NCBI RefSeq assembly: GCF_018310535.1
Contig: NZ_CP074102.1
Coordinates: 4,402,001 to 4,466,000 of the forward strand
Source of the DNA: Streptomyces mirabilis
GTDB taxonomy: Bacteria; Actinomycetota; Actinomycetes; Streptomycetales; Streptomycetaceae
Direction: 5' to 3'
Length of the DNA: 64,000 bases
The notes under the pieces are model-generated. The model was not told the DNA's origin, made no database searches, and saw only the letters and a program-made list of their open reading frames with translations. The first letter of the stretch is position 1; every line of letters starts with the position of its first letter. Of this stretch, positions 58,087 to 64,000 are shown piece by piece. Both the position numbers and the translations under genes were made by a program.

Positions 58087-58095
58087 TGTGGACAA
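58087..58095 (-). promoter_or_regulatory. DnaA box upstream of ndh
   Basis: TGTGGACAA is the reverse complement of the DnaA-box consensus TTGTCCACA. It lies 26 bp before the chosen ndh ATG; an in-frame GTG start falls within it. Confidence 0.6.
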
Positions 58096-58120
58096 ACTCA
58101 AGAGCGGGGTGCGTCATGGG

Positions 58121-59500
58121 ATGGTGAAGGAACCTGTGCGCATTCTCATCGTCGGCGGCGGCTACGTCGGGATGTACACCGCCCTGCGCCTCCAGCGAAG
58201 GTTGAAGCCGGAACTGAATCGGGGCGAGGTCGAGATCACCGTCGTCTCCCCCGACCCCTATATGACTTATCAGCCGTTCCTTCCCGAGGCCGCCGCGGGC
58301 CTGATCTCGCCGCGCCACGTGGTGGTCCCGCTGCGCAGGGTCCTCGACGGGTGCCGGATCCTGGTCGGCGAGGCCCACAGCATCGACCACGCCAAGCGCA
58401 CCGCGACGCTCAGCACGCTCGCCACCGCCGAGGAGGGCGCGGGCACGGAACAGATCACGTACGACGAACTCGTCCTCGCCCCCGGCTCGGTCTCACGTGC
58501 CCTCCCGATCCCCGGACTCGCCGACTACGCCATCGGCTTCAAGACCATCGAGGAAGCCATCGGGCTGCGCAACCACGTCATCGAGCAGATGGACATCGCC
58601 TCCTCCACCCGGGACCCCGCGATCCGTGACGCCGCCCTGACCTTCGTCTTCGTGGGAGGCGGTTACGCGGGCGTGGAGGCGCTCGGCGAACTCGAGGACA
58701 TGGCCCGCTACGCCGCCCGCTACTACCACAACGTCAACGCCGACGACATGAAGTGGATCCTCGTCGAGGCCTCGAACCGCATCCTTCCCGAGGTCGGCGA
58801 GGAGATGGGCAAGTACACGGTCACCCAGCTGCGCCGCCGCAACATCGACGTACGCCTCGAGACCCGCCTCGACTCCTGCGCGGACCGGATCGCCGTCCTC
58901 AGCGACGGCGCCCGCTTCCCCACGCGCACGATCGTGTGGACCGCCGGCGTGAAACCGCACCCGATCCTGGCCGCCAGCGACCTCCCCCTCAACGAGCGCG
59001 GCCGCCTCAAGTGCACCCCCGAGCTGACCGTCGACGGCGCCCCACACGCCTGGGCCGCGGGAGACGCCGCCGCCGTCCCCGACGTCACCGCCGAGGAGCC
59101 CGGCAAGGAGACCGCGCCCAACGCCCAGCACGCGGTGCGCCAGGCCGGGGTCCTCGGCGACAACATCGCGCACTCCCTGCGCGACGAGCCCCTGGAGACG
59201 TACTCCCACAAGTACGTCGGCTCGGTCGCGTCCCTCGGGCTGCACAAGGGTGTCGCACACGTCTATGGGCGCAAGCTGAAGGGCTATCCTGCCTGGTTCA
59301 TGCACCGCGTCTACCACCTGAGCAGGGTCCCGACCTTCAACCGCAAGGCCCGCGTGCTCGCCGAATGGACCTTGGCGGGGCTCTTCAAGAGGGAGATCGT
59401 GTCCCTCGGATCGCTCGAACATCCTCGAGCGGAGTTCGAACTCGCGGCCGGTGGAAAGCATCCCATCGACCCGAAGCTCGACCCGAAGGGGTCGTCCTGA
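58121..59500 (+). CDS. ndh: Type II NADH dehydrogenase
   Basis: 459 residues. Single-subunit, non-proton-pumping NADH:quinone oxidoreductase of the inner membrane face. FAD-binding loop ILIVGGGYVGMYTALRL near the N-terminus, NAD-binding loop FVFVGGGYAGVEALGEL at about 180, and second FAD segment PHAWAAGDAAAVPDVT. The C-terminal amphipathic segment aids membrane attachment. ATG 58121 is chosen for the MVKEPVRILIVGGG start; GTG 58088 and 58109 are in frame. Divergent from the AtrA-type gene. Confidence 0.93.
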   Translation: MVKEPVRILIVGGGYVGMYTALRLQRRLKPELNRGEVEITVVSPDPYMTYQPFLPEAAAGLISPRHVVVPLRRVLDGCRILVGEAHSIDHAKRTATLSTLATAEEGAGTEQITYDELVLAPGSVSRALPIPGLADYAIGFKTIEEAIGLRNHVIEQMDIASSTRDPAIRDAALTFVFVGGGYAGVEALGELEDMARYAARYYHNVNADDMKWILVEASNRILPEVGEEMGKYTVTQLRRRNIDVRLETRLDSCADRIAVLSDGARFPTRTIVWTAGVKPHPILAASDLPLNERGRLKCTPELTVDGAPHAWAAGDAAAVPDVTAEEPGKETAPNAQHAVRQAGVLGDNIAHSLRDEPLETYSHKYVGSVASLGLHKGVAHVYGRKLKGYPAWFMHRVYHLSRVPTFNRKARVLAEWTLAGLFKREIVSLGSLEHPRAEFELAAGGKHPIDPKLDPKGSS

Positions 59501-59740
59501 CCGGACCCAGGAACTCCACCGATCAGGCAGGCGTCTGACGGATGTCGGTCCGGTCGGCCAGACTGGTCCCGACCTTGGGCGGGCCGACGGTTCGCTCATC
59601 GCACCCACAGGCTTCTTCCCCAGCGCCGCATTTCCCGGGTTCCGATCAGGGAGGCAGCGCTCCAGTGGCTCCGGCCGCGGGCCGGACCCCCGGCCGGATC
59701 CGGAGCCGACCGGAGACGACAATCACGAGGCAAGGATTCG

Positions 59741-61396
59741 GTGAACTTCACCCGCTGGAGCGCCCGGCTCCCCGGAACGCAGCGCCGCGCCGCGGCGCGA
59801 ACCGAACACACGGCCTCCCCGGACCGTCGAGGCGAGGGCTCCGTGCCCGCGGCCCGCGCCGAGCAGCTGACCGACGACGCGCCACCCGTCCCCGCCGTCG
59901 ACGACCTGCCCGTGCGCGAGGTCCTCGACCGCGTCCCGGCCCTCGTCGCCCTCGTGCACGGCCACGACCACCGCGTGGCGTACGTCAACGACGCCTATGT
60001 GGCGGCCTTCGGCGCCCGACCCGTCGGCGAACCCGCACGCGAGGCGCTGCCCGAGCTCGCGGAGATCGGCCTGCTCCCGCTCCTCGACCAGGTGCTGCGC
60101 AGCGCCAAGCCGCGCACGGTCAAGTCCCGCAAAGCACCCGGCGGCCGCTCGTACACCTTCACCTGCACGCCTGTCGACGCCACCCCGGACGGCCAGGACG
60201 GCGGCGTACTCGTCTTCGCCACCGACGTCACCGACCACGCCGAGGCCGCCGAGCGACTGCGCGCCAGCGAGCGCCGTCAGCGCGAGACCGCCGTCACCCT
60301 CCAGCGCTCCCTGCTCCCCCAGGAGCTGGAAGAACCCGACGACCTGCGCGTCGCCGCCACCTACCAGCCCGGCGGCACCGAGGCCGCGGTCGGCGGCGAC
60401 TGGTACGACGTGATCACCCTCGGCGGCGGACGCACCGCACTCGTCATCGGCGACGTGATGGGCCGCGGAGTGCGGGCCGCGGCCGTCATGGGGCAACTGC
60501 GCACCGCCGTACGCGCGTACGCCCGCCTCGACCTGCCCCCGCACGAGGTCCTGCAACTCCTCGACGGACTCGCCACGGAGATCGACGCCAACCAGATCGC
60601 CACCTGTGCGTACGCCGTCCACGACCCCAATGAGGGGCGGCTCGTCTACGCCTCCGCGGGCCACCTCCCGATCCTCGTCCGCGACGAGCACGGCACCGTG
60701 GTCCGCGCCGACGAACCCACCGGGCCGCCGCTCGGCACCGGCGGCTGGATGCATGCCTCCGGCTCGGTCCCGCTGGGACCCGGCTCCACGGCCGTCCTCT
60801 ACACCGACGGCCTGGTCGAGCGCCGCGACGAGGACCTCGACGAGGGGATCGCGTCCCTGGAGCGCGCCCTCGCGGGGGCGACGGGCACTCCCCAGGTCGT
60901 CTGCGACCGCCTCGTGCGCTCCGCGGGCGTCACTGCCGACCACGACGACGACGTAGCCGTCCTTGTCCTCCAGCACCCCGCCCGTACGGGCCCCGACGGC
61001 GAGCTCTTCCGCAACGCGGCCCTGGAGCTGCTGGGCGGGGTGGAAGCGGCTCCCCGCGCGCGTGCCTTCGCCTCCGGCGTGCTGACGAGTTGGCGTTTCC
61101 CGTCCGACCTCCATGACCTCGGCGTCCTCGCCACCAGCGAACTGGTCGCCAACTCCCTCCAGCACGGCACCCCGCCGATGCGCCTCCGGCTGCGCCGTAC
61201 CGACCGCCGCCTCATCATCGAGGTCACCGACGGCGACGACCATCTGCCGCGGCGGCGTCGCGCCGAGCCCGCCGACGAGGCCGGGCGCGGTATCGCGATC
61301 GTCGCGACGATCGCTTCCGGTTGGGGGTCGCGGCGTACACCCGGGGGAGGGAAGGCGGTCTGGTGCGAGTTCGCCCTCCCACGCACCGTCGGCTGA
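59741..61396 (+). CDS. PAS-SpoIIE-HATPase phosphatase
   Basis: 551 residues. PAS-like domain about 60-170 (VPALVALVHGHDHRVAYVNDAY), SpoIIE PP2C phosphatase domain about 190-410 with metal motifs AVGGDWYDVI, IGDVMGRGVRAA and DHDDDVAVLVL, and a C-terminal HATPase (RsbW-like) domain about 430-550 (ATSELVANSLQHG). GTG 59741 with AAGGA upstream. This three-domain layout combines switch phosphatase and anti-sigma kinase modules in one protein, usual for actinobacterial partner-switching. Partners unknown. Convergent with the MFS gene. Confidence 0.9.
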   Translation: MNFTRWSARLPGTQRRAAARTEHTASPDRRGEGSVPAARAEQLTDDAPPVPAVDDLPVREVLDRVPALVALVHGHDHRVAYVNDAYVAAFGARPVGEPAREALPELAEIGLLPLLDQVLRSAKPRTVKSRKAPGGRSYTFTCTPVDATPDGQDGGVLVFATDVTDHAEAAERLRASERRQRETAVTLQRSLLPQELEEPDDLRVAATYQPGGTEAAVGGDWYDVITLGGGRTALVIGDVMGRGVRAAAVMGQLRTAVRAYARLDLPPHEVLQLLDGLATEIDANQIATCAYAVHDPNEGRLVYASAGHLPILVRDEHGTVVRADEPTGPPLGTGGWMHASGSVPLGPGSTAVLYTDGLVERRDEDLDEGIASLERALAGATGTPQVVCDRLVRSAGVTADHDDDVAVLVLQHPARTGPDGELFRNAALELLGGVEAAPRARAFASGVLTSWRFPSDLHDLGVLATSELVANSLQHGTPPMRLRLRRTDRRLIIEVTDGDDHLPRRRRAEPADEAGRGIAIVATIASGWGSRRTPGGGKAVWCEFALPRTVG

Positions 61397-61432
61397 CCCC
61401 TGCCCCCAGGTGTGTTCCTCGAGAAACAGGAA

Positions 61433-61468
61433 ACGGCTGCCACCACGGTGAAACGTGGTGGCAGCCGT
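61433..61468. terminator. Bidirectional terminator
   Basis: Perfect 15-bp stem ACGGCTGCCACCACG / CGTGGTGGCAGCCGT with a GTGAAA loop, between the convergent phosphatase and MFS genes. AAA precedes the stem on the left. Confidence 0.9.
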
Positions 61469-61493
61469 CGTGCGAACGTCGAACAGACCACAG

Positions 61494-62783
61494 TCAGGCG
61501 CTTGCCCGTACCGGCTCCGCAGGAGCCGCCCCGCCCTGAGCCACCACCCGGCTCTTCGCCAGCCACGGCTGGTTCTGTACGGGGCTGAGCTGCCGCCCGA
61601 GCCGCAGCGCCAGGAACGTGATGCCGAGGGAGAAGAGCAGGAACGTCACGACGTACGGACCGTGCAGCGAGGCCCCCATCGGACCGCCCACCGCCGGACC
61701 GACGGCCAGCGCGAGCTGCTTCACCAGGGCGAAGGCGGAGTTGTACTGGCCGGCCAGTCCCGTCGGCGCGAGATCCGCGACCAGCGGGGCGACCGTCGGC
61801 GACAGCATCGCCTCGCCGAGTCCGAACAGCGCGTAGGTCGAGACGAACGCCGCCGTGGCCATCGTCCGGCTGCCGTGTCCGAGCCCCGCGTACCCGGCGG
61901 TCAGCCACGCCACGGCCCAGATGAGGCCCACCGCCGCGATCACCCGCGACCGCTTCCGGCGTTCGACGAACTTCAGCACCGCGAACTGCGCCACCACGAT
62001 CATCGCCGTGTTCGCCGCCATCGCCGTACCGAGCGCGGAGGTCGAGATCCCGGCCGCCTCGACGCCGTACGCGGACAGCCCCGACTCGAACTGCCCGTAG
62101 CAGGCGAAGAACAGCACGAAGCCCAGCACGGACAGCTGCACCATGGCCCGGTTGCCCAGCAGCTGCTTCCAGCTGCCACCCTCGGCCTGCGGCGTGTCTC
62201 CCTTGATCCGCGGCGCGTGCGGCACCCGTACGGTCGCCATGATCACGACCAGCACCAGGAACATCGCCGCTTCGATCGCGAACAGCAGCGTGAACGAACT
62301 CGCGCGGGTCGTGTCGACGATGTGGCCGCCGATCAGGCCACCCACGCCGAGCCCGAGATTCTGCAGGAAGAACTGCGTCGCGAAGGCGCGCGACCGCGTG
62401 TCCGCCGTCGAGCAGTCCACGATCATCGTCGCCAGCGCCGGCTGCATGACCGCTTGTCCCGCACCGAGCGCCGCCGCCGACAGCAGTACGGCCGTGGCGT
62501 TGCTCGCGAGCCCCAGGCTCAGCGCCCCGAAGGCGGCGGTGACCAGGGCGGTGAGCAGGACCGGCAGTGGGCCGCGCAGGACGATGGCCCGCCCGGCGAA
62601 CGGCAGCACCACGAGAGCGGCCACGGCGAAGACGGCAAGCACGAGGCCCGCCGTCATGGAGCCGAGTCCCCGTACCTGCGCCACATAGACATAGAGGAAG
62701 GGGACGGTAAAGCCGAGCCCGAACGCTCCGAGTGCGTTGCCCACGTGGATCCGGCGCATCGCTGCGCCCATCGCCCTGGTCAC
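61494..62783 (-). CDS. MFS transporter (drug exporter-like)
   Basis: 429 residues, about 12 membrane segments, major facilitator superfamily. Family features: GLVLAVFAVAALVVLPFAGR in the second helix region and GLGVGGLIGGHIVD later. GTG 62783 is chosen for spacing to GGCAGG upstream; GTG 62789 and ATG 62771 are in frame. Divergent from a MarR gene, the usual layout for a regulated exporter. Substrate unknown. Confidence 0.88.
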   Translation of the reverse strand: MTRAMGAAMRRIHVGNALGAFGLGFTVPFLYVYVAQVRGLGSMTAGLVLAVFAVAALVVLPFAGRAIVLRGPLPVLLTALVTAAFGALSLGLASNATAVLLSAAALGAGQAVMQPALATMIVDCSTADTRSRAFATQFFLQNLGLGVGGLIGGHIVDTTRASSFTLLFAIEAAMFLVLVVIMATVRVPHAPRIKGDTPQAEGGSWKQLLGNRAMVQLSVLGFVLFFACYGQFESGLSAYGVEAAGISTSALGTAMAANTAMIVVAQFAVLKFVERRKRSRVIAAVGLIWAVAWLTAGYAGLGHGSRTMATAAFVSTYALFGLGEAMLSPTVAPLVADLAPTGLAGQYNSAFALVKQLALAVGPAVGGPMGASLHGPYVVTFLLFSLGITFLALRLGRQLSPVQNQPWLAKSRVVAQGGAAPAEPVRASA

Positions 62784-62842
62784 TTTCACCTGCCTTGGTA
62801 GTGAAGCTTCGGCGTGCATGGATGCAGACCTGAAGACTTCGA

Positions 62843-62885
62843 AGCTAAAGTTAGATGTTGAACTGTACAGCTTGAAGGACTTCAA
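62843..62885. promoter_or_regulatory. MarR operator region between MFS and marR genes
   Basis: Contains repeated GAAG/CTTC words: GAAGACTTCGAAG (62842-62854) and the dyad TTGAAG-GA-CTTCAA (62872-62885), between the divergent genes. Likely binding sites of the adjacent MarR protein. Confidence 0.5.
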
Positions 62886-62915
62886 CGCCAAGCGAGCCCG
62901 TGCGATACTTCGGAC

Positions 62916-63476
62916 ATGGGCGACACCCCCGGCCTCACTGCGCCGACAACCGAGCCGACACTCGACGAACAGATCGCCGCCTACCAGCGCGAGTTCCGGG
63001 ACCTCGACCCCCAGGTCGAGAAGATCGTGGCGGCCCTCGGCCGCCTCAACCGCCGTATGAACGTCGCCTACGGCCGTCAGACCGCCACCCTCGGCATCAG
63101 CAACGCCGAGTGGGAGGTCCTCAAGGCCCTCGTCCTTTCGGGGGAGCCCTACCGGATGGGACCCAGCGACCTCGCCAAGCGGCTCGGCCTGACCCCGGCC
63201 GCGATGACCCACCGCATCGACCGGATGGTCGCGGAGGGTCTGGTCACCCGGGAGCGCGACGAGTCGAACCGTGTCCGCGTGATCGTGGAGCTCACGGACG
63301 AGGGGCGCGAGAAGTGGCTGGAGGCCATGCGCCTCGCCACGGTCTTCGAGGAGGACCTCCTCCAGGACCTGTCCGCCGACGAGCGTGGTGTCCTCGGCGA
63401 AGTTCTGACGCGTCTTCTACGACGCGTGGAGCACGCCCAGCCCGACGCGGGCGGCCGGCTCAGCGACCTCGAATAA
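62916..63476 (+). CDS. MarR-family transcriptional regulator
   Basis: 186 residues. Winged helix-turn-helix core about 80-140 (MGPSDLAKRLGLTPAAMTHRIDRMVAEGL, then TRERDESNRVRVIVELTDEG). A 35-residue N-terminal extension precedes the fold. ATG 62916 follows GATACT (62904-62909) by 6 nt with no ribosome-binding site, suggesting a leaderless transcript. Divergent from the MFS exporter, which it probably represses until a ligand releases it. Confidence 0.9.
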   Translation: MGDTPGLTAPTTEPTLDEQIAAYQREFRDLDPQVEKIVAALGRLNRRMNVAYGRQTATLGISNAEWEVLKALVLSGEPYRMGPSDLAKRLGLTPAAMTHRIDRMVAEGLVTRERDESNRVRVIVELTDEGREKWLEAMRLATVFEEDLLQDLSADERGVLGEVLTRLLRRVEHAQPDAGGRLSDLE

Positions 63477-64000
63477 AAGATCTTGACAGGGATGGTTGAC
63501 ATCACCCTGCTGGATCCGTAAGGTTCTTCGAGTTGCCACGGGGCCGTAACGGTTCTGCGGTAACACCTCCGCCGCGGTAGCGGCACCCAAACCACCAGCA
63601 CGATCTCCCAGACGGGTGAATTCGGTGTGCCCGAATTCAATTCGATTGGGGCGCGGCGGTCCGATTAGGAACTGCCGAGAGGATCCGCTAAAGTTTGGGA
63701 CGTCGGAACGGCCCAACAGCCGGGAAGGCAAGCCCCACTGACTGGGAATCAGGCCCGAAAGGATCTGATAGAGTCGGAACCGCCGGAAAGGGAAACGCGA
63801 GAGCGGGAACCTGGAAAGCACCGAGGAAATCGGATCGGGAAACGGTCTGATAGAGTCGGAAACGCAAGAACAAAGCAAGACCGAAGGGAAGCGCCCGGAG
63901 GAAAGCCCGAGAGGGTGAGTACAAAGGAAGCGTCCGTTCCTTGAGAACTCAACAGCGTGCCAAAAATCAACGCCAGATATGTTGATACCCCGTCTCCGGC
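63477..64000 (+). promoter_or_regulatory. rRNA operon promoter cluster and 16S leader
   Basis: No protein gene. Typical upstream region of a Streptomyces rrn operon: promoter TTGACA (63496-63501), 17-nt spacer, TAAGGT (63519-63524); then three related boxes spaced about 80 bp (TAAAGT 63689, TAGAGT 63769, TAGAGT 63851), the last two in the identical context CTGATAGAGTCGGAA. Near the end TTGAGAACTCAACAGCGTGCC-type sequence and GTCAACGCC/AGATATGTTGA-like bases form the pre-16S leader and RNase III processing stem. The 16S gene should begin shortly after the window end. Confidence 0.85.

Noticed and set aside
48921..58095. DnaA boxes as part of a replication origin
   Set aside because: Only two boxes 9 kb apart; oriC in Streptomyces has many clustered boxes next to dnaA and dnaN, which are absent here.

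Overview
The window is high-GC chromosomal DNA of a Streptomyces. The evidence is the gene content and order (purC / lsr2-like / purSQL / purF-purM / DUF3073 / valine dehydrogenase / bldC / hrpA ... AtrA-type regulator / ndh / rRNA leader), which I recognise as the central region of Streptomyces chromosomes, plus strong third-codon-position GC bias, frequent GTG starts and leaderless promoters. I see no insertion sequence, prophage, CRISPR array or large biosynthetic cluster; it is mostly conserved core with small accessory insertions.

Layout. 1-5.2 kb: the 3' end of purC, then a leftward four-gene cassette (ABC ATPase, ABC permease, sensor kinase, response regulator) bracketed by two near-identical tRNA-Gly(GCC) genes, a third unusual tRNA-Gly(TCC), and a Lsr2-like nucleoid protein. 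5.5-14.2 kb: purine synthesis genes purS-purQ-purL and purF-purM, separated by a Uma2-type protein, an MDMPI-domain protein, a 26-bp minisatellite and a META-domain lipoprotein. 14.3-19 kb: DUF3073 protein, valine dehydrogenase, a hypothetical protein, the developmental regulator bldC, and a small CxxC protein beside an orphan promoter. 19-31 kb: hrpA, small membrane and secreted proteins, a tRNA Glu-Asp-Phe array, a metallophosphoesterase, a zincin peptidase, a lipoprotein, and a DEAD-box helicase with tandem RGG repeats. 31-38.8 kb: an FG-GAP secreted protein, an amino-acid permease, tRNA-Lys, a MarR-controlled ribA / reversed ribD-like pair, and initiator tRNA. 39-46.6 kb: a membrane SpoIIE-type phosphatase, an M23 peptidase preceded by a c-di-AMP (ydaO-type) riboswitch, an aldo/keto reductase, a PrsW-like protease, trmB and an L-2-hydroxyglutarate oxidase. 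46.7-59.5 kb: a cluster rich in regulators (TPR regulator, asparagine-synthetase-like protein, AfsR/SARP-type regulator, membrane-anchored ECF sigma with a carbohydrate-binding domain, AtrA-type TetR regulator) ending with type II NADH dehydrogenase. 59.7-64 kb: PAS-SpoIIE-HATPase phosphatase, MFS exporter with divergent MarR regulator, and the promoter/leader region of an rRNA operon whose 16S gene lies just beyond the window.

How the genes work together. PurS, PurQ and PurL form the FGAM synthase complex; PurF starts and PurM and PurC continue the same pathway. The ABC/kinase/regulator cassette looks self-regulated through a dyad overlapping its promoter. The ribA/ribD-like/marR trio shares a 20-bp operator-like element at three places. 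The most unusual items are the tRNA-Gly(TCC) with a degenerate T-arm and altered D-loop, the one-polypeptide membrane-tethered sigma factor, two exact DnaA boxes at 48.92 and 58.09 kb around the regulator cluster, the asparagine-synthetase-like enzyme lacking both the glutaminase cysteine and the usual ATP-loop aspartate, and a candidate orphan small RNA next to bldC.
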